Shown here in pieces: positions 53,950-61,535 of a DNA stretch of 64,000 nt (position 1 is its first letter; the number at the start of each line of letters is the position of its first letter). The stretch comes from Candidatus Kosakonia sp. 282A-S69 (GTDB taxonomy: Bacteria; Pseudomonadota; Gammaproteobacteria; Enterobacterales; Enterobacteriaceae): NCBI RefSeq assembly GCF_029433855.1, contig NZ_JAROAU010000003.1:2388858-2452857 (forward strand), given 5' to 3'. Under the pieces are notes generated by a model that was not told the origin of the DNA, made no database searches, and saw nothing but the letters and a program-made list of their open reading frames with translations. Made by a program: the position numbers and the translations under genes.

Positions 53950-56382
53950 ATGACCCTGTTGCAACTTAACACGCTGCCTGAGCGCATCCGCGCGCATAAA
54001 CAGGCGCTGATCTCGATGGTAAAACCGCCAGTCTGCACCGAACGCGCGCTGCACTATACGCAGATTTATCAGCAGCACATGGACAAGCCGCTGCCGGTGC
54101 GTCGCGCGCTGGCGTTAGCCCATCACCTGGCACAGCGCACTATCTGGATCAAACATGACGAGTTGATTATCGGCAACCAGGCAAGCGAGGTGCGCGCCGC
54201 GCCAATCTTCCCGGAGTACACGGTCTCGTGGATTGAAAAAGAGATGGATGAACTGGCGGATCGCCCCGGCGCGGGCTTTGCAGTCAGCGAAGCGAATAAG
54301 CGCGTACTGCATCAGGTCTGCCCGTGGTGGCGCGGCCAGACGGTACAGGATCGCTGCTACGGCATGTTTACCGACGAGCAAAAAGCCCTGCTGGCGAGCG
54401 GCATCATCAAAGCCGAAGGCAATATGACCTCCGGCGATGCGCACCTGGCGGTGAACTTCCCGCTGCTGCTGGAGAAGGGGCTGGATGGCCTGCGTGAGCA
54501 GGTGCGCGAGCGCCGCACACGTATTGATTTGACGCAGCTGGCGGACCTGCACGGCGAGCAGTTCCTGAAGGCGATTGATATCGTGCTTGAGGCGGTCAGC
54601 CTGCATATTGTGCGTTTTGCTGAACTTGCGCGCACCATGGCGGCAGAGGAGTCGCGCGAAAGCCGCCGCGATGAACTGCTGGCCATCGCTGAGAACTGCC
54701 AGCTTATCGCCCACCAGCCGCCGCGCACCTTCTGGCAGGCGCTGCAACTCTGCTACTTCATCCAGCTGCTGTTGCAGATTGAATCCAACGGCCATTCGGT
54801 GTCGTTTGGCAGAATGGATCAGTATCTCTACCCCTTCTGGCGTCGCGATGTGGAATTGCAGCAGACCCTTGGGCGCGAGCAAGCCATTGAGCTGTTGCAG
54901 AGCTGCTGGCTGAAACTGCTGGAGGTGAACAAAATCCGCTCCGGTAGCCACTCGAAAGCCTCGGCGGGCAGCCCGCTTTACCAGAATGTGACCATCGGCG
55001 GGCAGGTGTGGCACAACGGTCAGATCCGCGATGCGGTTAACCCGCTCTCTTACGCCATCCTCGAATCCTGCGGGCGGTTGCGCTCCACTCAGCCTAACCT
55101 CAGCGTGCGTTATCACGCCGGGATAAGTGACGATTTTCTCAAGGCCTGTGTGCAGGTGATCCGCTGCGGGTTCGGCATGCCGGCGTTTAATAACGACGAG
55201 ATTGTCATTCCGGCGTTTATCGCGCTCGGTGTGGAGCCTGCCGATGCTTACGACTATGCGGCGATTGGCTGTATCGAAACCGCCGTCGGCGGCAAATGGG
55301 GCTACCGCTGCACCGGCATGAGCTTTATCAACTCCGCCCGCGTGATGCTGGCGGCGCTGGAGGGCGGGCGCGACGCCACCAGCGGCGAGGTTTTCCTCGC
55401 GCAAAACGAGGCGCTGTCGGCAGGAAACTTCCGTCACTTTGAGGAGGTGATGCAGGCATGGGACAGGCAGATCCGCTACTACACGCGCAAATCGATTGAG
55501 ATTGAGTATGTTGTTGACACCATGCTGGAGGAGAACGTGCCGGATATTCTCTGCTCGGCGCTGGTCGACGACTGCATTGAGCGGGCGAAGAGCATCAAAC
55601 AGGGCGGCGCGAAGTATGACTGGGTCTCCGGCCTACAGGTCGGCATCGCTAATCTCGGTAACAGCCTCGCGGCGGTGAAAAAGCTGGTATTTGAGCAGGG
55701 CCTTATCGGCCAGCAGCAGCTGGCAGAGGCGCTGGCGACGAATTTCGACGGTCTGAGCCATGAACAGCTCCGCCAGCGGCTCATCAACAGCGCGCCGAAA
55801 TATGGCAATGATGATGAGCGCGTTGATGCCCTGCTGGTACGCGCGTATCAAACTTATATCGACGAGCTGAAGCAGTACCGTAACCCGCGTTACGGGCGCG
55901 GGCCGATTGGCGGCAAATATTATGCCGGAACGTCGTCGATCTCTGCCAACGTGCCGTTTGGCGCGGCAACGATGGCCACGCCGGACGGGCGCAAAGCGCA
56001 TACGCCGCTGGCAGAGGGCGCAAGCCCGGCGTCCGGCACCGACCATCTTGGGCCAACGGCGGTGATCAACTCCGTCGGCAAACTGCCGGTTGAGGCGATC
56101 CTCGGCGGAGTGCTGCTTAATCAGAAGCTGAATCCCTCGACGCTTGAGAACGACGGCGACCGGCAGAAGCTGATGGCGCTGCTGCGTACTTTTTTTGAGG
56201 TGCATAAGGGGTGGCATATTCAGTACAACATTGTCTCGCGCGAGACGCTGCTTGCCGCGAAGCAGCACCCGGACCAGTACCGTGATTTGGTGGTGCGCGT
56301 CGCTGGCTATTCGGCGTTTTTCACCGCCCTGTCGCCGGATGCGCAGGACGATATTATTGCCCGCACCGAACATACGTTGTGA
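53950..56382 (+). CDS. ybiW: Glycyl radical enzyme YbiW (PflF), substrate unknown
   Basis: A pyruvate-formate-lyase-like enzyme of 810 residues, the same length as E. coli YbiW. The active-site cysteine is C441 in AAIGCIETAVGG, and the radical glycine is G786 in RVAGYSAFF. A single cysteine in a GCIE context, not the CC pair of true pyruvate formate-lyase, groups it with dehydratase/lyase-type members, so its substrate is not pyruvate by motif. It works under anaerobic conditions with YbiY. The 54115-55437 antisense frame is a shadow. Probably regulated through the dyad at 52993. Confidence 0.93.
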   Translation: MTLLQLNTLPERIRAHKQALISMVKPPVCTERALHYTQIYQQHMDKPLPVRRALALAHHLAQRTIWIKHDELIIGNQASEVRAAPIFPEYTVSWIEKEMDELADRPGAGFAVSEANKRVLHQVCPWWRGQTVQDRCYGMFTDEQKALLASGIIKAEGNMTSGDAHLAVNFPLLLEKGLDGLREQVRERRTRIDLTQLADLHGEQFLKAIDIVLEAVSLHIVRFAELARTMAAEESRESRRDELLAIAENCQLIAHQPPRTFWQALQLCYFIQLLLQIESNGHSVSFGRMDQYLYPFWRRDVELQQTLGREQAIELLQSCWLKLLEVNKIRSGSHSKASAGSPLYQNVTIGGQVWHNGQIRDAVNPLSYAILESCGRLRSTQPNLSVRYHAGISDDFLKACVQVIRCGFGMPAFNNDEIVIPAFIALGVEPADAYDYAAIGCIETAVGGKWGYRCTGMSFINSARVMLAALEGGRDATSGEVFLAQNEALSAGNFRHFEEVMQAWDRQIRYYTRKSIEIEYVVDTMLEENVPDILCSALVDDCIERAKSIKQGGAKYDWVSGLQVGIANLGNSLAAVKKLVFEQGLIGQQQLAEALATNFDGLSHEQLRQRLINSAPKYGNDDERVDALLVRAYQTYIDELKQYRNPRYGRGPIGGKYYAGTSSISANVPFGAATMATPDGRKAHTPLAEGASPASGTDHLGPTAVINSVGKLPVEAILGGVLLNQKLNPSTLENDGDRQKLMALLRTFFEVHKGWHIQYNIVSRETLLAAKQHPDQYRDLVVRVAGYSAFFTALSPDAQDDIIARTEHTL

Positions 56383-56532
56383 TGTTAGGGTGAGAAACCA
56401 TTACGCTTTAACCCACTATTTCGAATTGCAGGACGGCGGCAAGGTGGCCGCCTCCCCGGGAGTTAACAAAAAATCTATGACCGGGGTAAGCCACCGCAGC
56501 CAACCCACCAGCGGCTCGAAAGAGGACGGGTA

Positions 56533-56583
56533 AACTTTCGAATGAAATAAAATTTGTGCTTCAGGTCTCATTCTCTCTAGAAT
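56533..56583 (+). promoter_or_regulatory. Shared operator-like site and promoter of ybiV
   Basis: AACTTTCGAATGAAATAA (56533-56550) repeats the site upstream of ybiY and ybiU, differing only in the last three bases. Directly downstream is a possible sigma-70 promoter: TTGTGC (56554-56559), 18 bases, TAGAAT (56578-56583), about 35 bases before the ybiV start. A repressor at the dyad would sit immediately upstream of the -35 element. Confidence 0.6.
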
Positions 56584-56618
56584 GTTGCTCCTCGTAATGA
56601 CATTCAGGAGCGCTATAT

Positions 56619-57434
56619 ATGACCGTCAAAGTTATCGTCACTGATATGGACGGAACTTTCCTTGATGACGCCAAAAAGTACGATCGCACGCGGTTCATGG
56701 CGCAATTCGAGCAACTTCAGCAGCGCAATATCGAATTCGTGGTTGCCAGCGGCAACCAGTACTACCAGCTTATCTCCTTCTTCCCGGAGCTTAAAGATCG
56801 CATCTCCTTTGTCGCCGAAAACGGTGCGCTGGTCTACGAACACGGGCAACAGCTGTTCCACGGGGAACTGACCCGCCACGAATCCCAGGTGGTGATGGGC
56901 GAGCTGTTAAAAGGCGGTGGGCTGAACTTTGTCGCCTGCGGGCTGGAGAGCGCCTATATCAACGAGGCAGCGCCGCAGCAGTTTGTCGATCTGATGGCAG
57001 AGCACTACCACCGCTTAAAGCCGGTGCGCGACTTCACGCAGATTGACGATACACTGTTTAAATTCTCCCTCAACCTGCCGGACAGCGAGATCCCGGCGCT
57101 GGTCGATGAACTGCACACCTCGCTCGACGGGATTATGAAACCGGTGACCAGCGGCTTCGGCTTTGTTGATCTGATTATCCCTGGCCTGCATAAAGCGAAC
57201 GGTATTTCACGCCTGCTCAAACGCTGGAACCTCTCCCCACAGATGTGTGTGACGCTGGGTGATAGCGGAAACGACGCCGAGATGCTGCGCATGACCGACT
57301 ACTCCTTCGCCATGGGCAATGCCACTGACGCCATTAAAGCTATCGCCCGTCACCAGACCGATGACAATAATCGCCACGGCGTGCTGAATGTGATTCAGGC
57401 CGTGCTGGATAACACCGCCCCGTTCGACCGCTAA
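56619..57434 (+). CDS. ybiV: HAD-family sugar phosphatase YbiV (SupH, Cof-type)
   Basis: Cytoplasmic Cof-type HAD phosphatase; the E. coli enzyme dephosphorylates sugar phosphates such as fructose 1-phosphate and ribose 5-phosphate. It has 271 residues, the same length. Motif I is [11 protein letters not shown] (D9, D11), motif [11 protein letters not shown] near residue 44, the C2 cap occupies about residues 85-190, and motifs III/IV are in [15 protein letters not shown] and [11 protein letters not shown] near 215. A strong hairpin terminator follows. Confidence 0.95.
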   Translation: MTVKVIVTDMDGTFLDDAKKYDRTRFMAQFEQLQQRNIEFVVASGNQYYQLISFFPELKDRISFVAENGALVYEHGQQLFHGELTRHESQVVMGELLKGGGLNFVACGLESAYINEAAPQQFVDLMAEHYHRLKPVRDFTQIDDTLFKFSLNLPDSEIPALVDELHTSLDGIMKPVTSGFGFVDLIIPGLHKANGISRLLKRWNLSPQMCVTLGDSGNDAEMLRMTDYSFAMGNATDAIKAIARHQTDDNNRHGVLNVIQAVLDNTAPFDR

Positions 57435-57439
57435 TCCCT

Positions 57440-57463
57440 CTGCCGACGCCCCGGCGTCGGCAG
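57440..57463 (+). terminator. Terminator of ybiV
   Basis: An 11-bp perfect stem CTGCCGACGCC/GGCGTCGGCAG with a minimal loop begins 5 bases after the ybiV stop. It is followed by a C/T-rich tract ending TTTT. Confidence 0.7.
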
Positions 57464-57556
57464 GCTCTTCCCCCCTTTTCCCGCTTTGTGCAATTCATCA
57501 AGTTTTTAAACTTGCATTAACTTATTTTTAACTTAGATTGTCATTTGTAATCTTAA

Positions 57557-57574
57557 AACTTTCGAATGAAAGAA
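57557..57574. promoter_or_regulatory. Shared operator-like site upstream of ybiU
   Basis: AACTTTCGAATGAAAGAA is 16 of 18 identical to the reverse complement of the ybiY site and ends only 11 bases before the ybiU start codon. A bound repressor would block the promoter or the ribosome-site region. Confidence 0.6.
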
Positions 57575-57585
57575 ATGGGTGCCTT

Positions 57586-58845
57586 ATGACGTCTTCTTAT
57601 GAAACGCTTCCTGCCGATCACCACGCCGCCATCCGCCAGATGAAACAGACGCTGCGCGCACAAATTGGCGATGTACAACAGCTGTTCGCGACGCTCAGCG
57701 CGCGTATTTCCGCGCGCGTGGAGGAGATCAAGGCGATAAAAGCACGCGGCGAGTCCGTCTGGCCGCAGCTGGACTATGCCGACATCGCCGCCGGGCGCGT
57801 GACCGAAGCGCAGCGCGCGCTGATCAAACGTCGCGGCTGTGTGGTGATCAAAAACCATTTCCCGCGCGAGCGGGCGCTGGGCTGGGATCGCGCGATGCTC
57901 GACTATCTCGCGGAAAACCGTTTTGATGAGGTCTATAAAGGCCCTGGCGACAGCTTCTTCGGCACGCTGGAAGCCTCACGCCCGGAGATCTACCCGATCT
58001 ACTGGTCGCAGGCGCAGATGCAGGCGCGCCAGAGCGATGAGATGGCGGCCGCACAATCGTTCCTCAACCGGCTGTGGAGATTTGAGAGCGAGGGGCACAC
58101 GTGGTTCAACCCTGATGTCAGCGTCATCTACCCGGATCGTATTCGCCGCCGCCCGCCCGGCACGACCTCGAAAGGGCTGGGCGCGCATACGGATTCCGGC
58201 GCGCTGGAGCGCTGGTTACTGCCGGCCTATCAGCGCGTCTTTGCCAGCGTCTTTAGCGGCAATCTGGATCGGTACGATCCGTGGGATGCGGCGCACCGCA
58301 CCGAGGTGGAGGAGTACACGGTTGAGAACACCACCAAATGTTCGGTGTTTCGCACCTTCCAGGGATGGACAGCGCTGTCGGAGATGATTGCCGGTCAGGG
58401 GCTGCTGCACGTGGTGCCGATCCCGGAAGCGATGGCCTACATTCTGCTGCGCCCGCTGCTGGACGATGTCCCGGAAGATGAGCTGTGTGGCGTCGCCCCC
58501 GGCCGCGTGCTGCCGGTCTCAGAGACCTGGCACCCGCTGCTGATGGAAGCCCTGAGCAGCATTCCTCCGCTTGAGGCGGGCGATTCTGTCTGGTGGCACT
58601 GCGATGTGATCCACTCGGTCGCGCCGGTGGAAAACCAGCAGGGCTGGGGCAATGTGATGTATATCCCCGCCGCGCCGCTGTGTGAGAAGAACCTTGCCTA
58701 TGCCCGCACGGTGAAGGTTGCGCTGGAACAAGGCACCTCGCCCGGCGATTTTCCGCGTGAAGATTATGAGCGCGACTGGTCAGGCCGCTTTACGCTCGCC
58801 GATTTGAACGCGCACGGTAAGCGCGCGCTGGGGATGGCGAGTTAA
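57586..58845 (+). CDS. ybiU: DUF1479 protein YbiU (putative Fe(II)/2-oxoglutarate dioxygenase)
   Basis: A 419-residue cytoplasmic protein collinear with E. coli YbiU (421). The HTD triad-like segment GLGAHTDSGALERW near residue 205, and HCDVIHSVAPVENQQGWGNVMYIPAAPLCEKN near 345-375, fit the double-stranded-beta-helix fold of the DUF1479 family; activity is untested as far as I know. ATG 57586 matches the E. coli N-terminus. Its last four bases overlap the end of the convergent LacI gene. The shared operator upstream links it to ybiYW and ybiV. Confidence 0.9.
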   Translation: MTSSYETLPADHHAAIRQMKQTLRAQIGDVQQLFATLSARISARVEEIKAIKARGESVWPQLDYADIAAGRVTEAQRALIKRRGCVVIKNHFPRERALGWDRAMLDYLAENRFDEVYKGPGDSFFGTLEASRPEIYPIYWSQAQMQARQSDEMAAAQSFLNRLWRFESEGHTWFNPDVSVIYPDRIRRRPPGTTSKGLGAHTDSGALERWLLPAYQRVFASVFSGNLDRYDPWDAAHRTEVEEYTVENTTKCSVFRTFQGWTALSEMIAGQGLLHVVPIPEAMAYILLRPLLDDVPEDELCGVAPGRVLPVSETWHPLLMEALSSIPPLEAGDSVWWHCDVIHSVAPVENQQGWGNVMYIPAAPLCEKNLAYARTVKVALEQGTSPGDFPREDYERDWSGRFTLADLNAHGKRALGMAS

Positions 58846-59915
58846 GCATCATACAGCCCGTCGCCGGCGACGGCGGTGCGTCGCTGTCCCGGACGTATCC
58901 GCCGCACCGACTCGCGCACGGCAAGCGTGCCGTTTAGCAGCAGCGAGCCGGTCGGTGCCTGCGGGCGAATCAGGCGCTGCTGCAACAACTGCACCGCTTC
59001 TGCGCCGAGTTCATCACGCGGGACGTGCACTGCGGTGAGCGGCACATCCTGGATTGCCGCGAGGTTAAAGGCGTCGATGCTCATCACCGACACATCCTGC
59101 GGCACACGCAGGCCACGCTGCAACAGGGCCTGCACCGTCCCCTGCGCCATAAAATCGCCACTTACCAGAAATGCGGTCGGCGGCGTTTTGTTCGCCGCAT
59201 CGTCCAACCACTCCCCCACCCGCATCGCCGCCTCTTTGGCGCTAAAACTCGGTACGGTGATGAGATCCCGTTTGCTGTTAAAACGCAGGTTCTGCTGCTG
59301 CCACGCCGCTTTAATGCCAGCGAGACGCAGATCCATGGTGTAACGGCGCAGGCACATCACATTGACCACATCGCGGTGACCCATATCAAAGAGATAGCGG
59401 GCGGCAAACTCGCCGATGGTGCGGTGATCCGGCGCAATCGAGGGCAGGCGCATACGCGCATCGCGGCAGTTGATCAGCACACAGGGTTTGCCGATATCCG
59501 CCGCCAGTTCGTGAATATGGGTATCGTCAATGCCGAGCAGGATCGCCGCCTGGGTCTCTGCCGCGTTCATGCGCGCCAGAAACTCATTGGCGTCGCTGTC
59601 CAGCTCCTCCAGCGCGCAGTAGCGCAGCCGTACATCGTGAGGCTCCAGCGCTTTATTGATGCTCTGAATCACACGGTAGTAGAAGATATCGGAACGCTCA
59701 TCAAAAGCGCGCTGCGGCGCAAAAACAAGCAGGTTATTGAGCAGCAGCCGTCCGGCGGCAATCCCCTCCATTACCCCCAGTTCACGGGCGCAGGTCAGCA
59801 CCGCTGCGCGCGCTTTTTCGCTGGTGTTCGCTTTTCCTGCCAGCACCCGCGAGACGGTGCTGGTCGACAGGTTAGTGCGCCGGGCAATTTCGCTGATTTT
59901 GAGCTTTTTATCCAT
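58842..59915 (-). CDS. LacI/GalR-family transcriptional regulator
   Basis: A 357-residue repressor. The headpiece is KISEIARRTNLSTSTVSRVLAGKANTSEKAR (residues about 6-36), followed by the periplasmic-binding-protein-like core with FLVSGDFMAQGTVQALLQRG near 240 and SIDAFNLAAIQDVPLTAVHVPRDELG near 275. It is divergent from an ExuT-like transporter and GH31 gene, its likely targets. The effector is probably a saccharide; identity unknown. This gene and the two targets are absent from the E. coli K-12 locus as I know it. Confidence 0.88.
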   Translation of the reverse strand: MDKKLKISEIARRTNLSTSTVSRVLAGKANTSEKARAAVLTCARELGVMEGIAAGRLLLNNLLVFAPQRAFDERSDIFYYRVIQSINKALEPHDVRLRYCALEELDSDANEFLARMNAAETQAAILLGIDDTHIHELAADIGKPCVLINCRDARMRLPSIAPDHRTIGEFAARYLFDMGHRDVVNVMCLRRYTMDLRLAGIKAAWQQQNLRFNSKRDLITVPSFSAKEAAMRVGEWLDDAANKTPPTAFLVSGDFMAQGTVQALLQRGLRVPQDVSVMSIDAFNLAAIQDVPLTAVHVPRDELGAEAVQLLQQRLIRPQAPTGSLLLNGTLAVRESVRRIRPGQRRTAVAGDGLYDA

Positions 59916-60218
59916 TCTGTGATCTTGCTCCGTTTGTGAAATGGGAAAAATTGCATAGCGCCTACAGCCTGATATTTATGGCTTCAATTGCAGTTTGCCG
60001 CACTATTTCGCTGATTGATGAGAATCCTTGCACAAAATCGGCTTTAGCCGCGCTTTTTTCTCCCCTACGGTAAATGTGTCATACAACTTCCATACTAGTT
60101 GTGTGTGTTCTTAAGACAAAAACCAAGAAAAAAATCATCACGTGCGCCTGTCGGTATAACAACTTCTGCCAAGCCGCGATAACGCAACGTCCCTACAAAA
60201 CGATGAGCGGAGAACACC
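59916..60218. other. Regulatory gap between LacI gene and MFS/GH31 operon
   Basis: 303 bases between divergent genes, with no ORF of note. It contains the dyad ACAACT-tccatact-AGTTGT (60083-60102) and a further half site ACAACTTC near 60159, candidates for binding by the LacI-family regulator. The half site shares its ACAACTTC with the dyad. Confidence 0.45.
60083..60102. promoter_or_regulatory. Candidate operator of the MFS-GH31 operon
   Basis: ACAACT and AGTTGT are perfect 6-base inverted arms with an 8-base spacer, 117 bases upstream of the transporter start. The lack of a central CG is unusual for LacI-family operators, so confidence is limited. Confidence 0.35.
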
Positions 60219-61520
60219 ATGAGCCAGGGGATTAACAACGAGGTGGCGGCCACAAGCAGCCGCCGAATCTTTAAAAAATTACGCTGGTGGATGCTGGTAC
60301 TGTTTCTGTTTGGCGTGACGGTGAACTACATCACCCGTAACTCGCTGGGCATCCTGGCACCGGAACTGAAAACCAGCCTCGGTATTACCACTGAACAATA
60401 TTCCTGGATTGTCGGCGCTTTCCAGCTGGCGTATACCCTGTTCCAGCCGCTGTGTGGCTGGTTAATTGATGTGATCGGCCTGAAACTCGGCTTTATGATC
60501 TGCGCGATTATCTGGGCGCTGGCCTGTATGTTCCACGCTGGCGCGGGCAGCTGGCTCCATCTGGCGATTTTGCGCTTCACCATGGGCGCATCGGAAGCGG
60601 CGGCCACGCCCGCTAACGCCAAAACCATCGGCGAGTGGTTCCCGAAATCGGAGCGTCCGATCGCCGCAGGCTGGGCGGGCGTCGGGTTCTCCATTGGCGC
60701 AATGCTGGCACCGCCGATCATCTACTTCGCCCACGCCTCGTTTGGCTGGCAGGGGGCATTTATGTTTACCGGCGTGCTGGCGCTGCTGTGGGTAATTTTG
60801 TGGTGGGCGTTCTATCACAACCCGGACAAGCACCCGAATCTGAGCCGCGAAGAGCTGGCCTTTATTCAGCAGGATAATGAGCCGCCAGCGGTAAAACTCC
60901 CCTTCCTCACCGCGCTGAAAACCGTCTCCAAAAACAGACGCTTCTACGGCATCGCCATACCGGCCTTTATGGCAGAACCGGCCTGGGCGGTGCTGAGCTT
61001 CTGGGTACCGCTCTATCTGGCGAAAGAGCACGGCATGGATTTGAAACAGATTGCGATGTTCGCCTGGCTCCCCTTCCTCGCCGCCGATCTCGGCAGCGTC
61101 GCAAGCGGCTATCTCACCAAACTCTATACCCGCTGGTTTGGCTGCTCGCGCGTCAACTCGGTGGTCGCCAGTTCCCTGACCGGCGCGTTCCTGATGATCT
61201 CGCTGGCTATCGTTGCGATCACCCGCGATCCCTATATCACCATTGTGCTGATCTCCATCGGCGGCTTCGGTCACCAGATCATCTCCTGCATGTTGAGCGC
61301 GCTGGTGGTTGAGTCGTTCGACAAAGGTCAGATGGCGACCGTCAATGGCATGCGCGGCTCGGCGGCATGGATCGCCAGCTTCCTCTTCTCACTGCTGATT
61401 GGCGTCACCGCCGATAAGATTGGCTTCAACCCGCTGTTTATTGCCATGGGTTTCTTTGACCTGATTGGCGCTATTTTCCTGGTGGCATTTATTGCTGAAC
61501 GTCGCGCAAAACGCGCCTGA
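60219..61520 (+). CDS. MFS transporter, ACS family (ExuT/hexuronate-like)
   Basis: A 433-residue inner-membrane symporter with 12 hydrophobic segments. The ACS-family features are WWMLVLFLFGVTVNYITRNSLGILAPEL at the start, GWLIDVIGLKLGF (motif A), and MGASEAAATPANAKTIGEWFPKSERPIAAG near residues 127-150, as in ExuT and other hexuronate/galactonate carriers. Together with the downstream GH31 enzyme it probably imports an acidic or substituted glycoside or its sugar. GCGGAG precedes the ATG. The GH31 gene starts 15 bases after its stop. Confidence 0.88.
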   Translation: MSQGINNEVAATSSRRIFKKLRWWMLVLFLFGVTVNYITRNSLGILAPELKTSLGITTEQYSWIVGAFQLAYTLFQPLCGWLIDVIGLKLGFMICAIIWALACMFHAGAGSWLHLAILRFTMGASEAAATPANAKTIGEWFPKSERPIAAGWAGVGFSIGAMLAPPIIYFAHASFGWQGAFMFTGVLALLWVILWWAFYHNPDKHPNLSREELAFIQQDNEPPAVKLPFLTALKTVSKNRRFYGIAIPAFMAEPAWAVLSFWVPLYLAKEHGMDLKQIAMFAWLPFLAADLGSVASGYLTKLYTRWFGCSRVNSVVASSLTGAFLMISLAIVAITRDPYITIVLISIGGFGHQIISCMLSALVVESFDKGQMATVNGMRGSAAWIASFLFSLLIGVTADKIGFNPLFIAMGFFDLIGAIFLVAFIAERRAKRA

Positions 61521-61535
61521 TTGTGGAAGTCTGCT

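Noticed and set aside
54115-55437. A 440-codon frame antisense to ybiW
   Set aside because: Same cause: shadow of the strongly biased codons of ybiW; the sense frame is an intact 810-residue enzyme.
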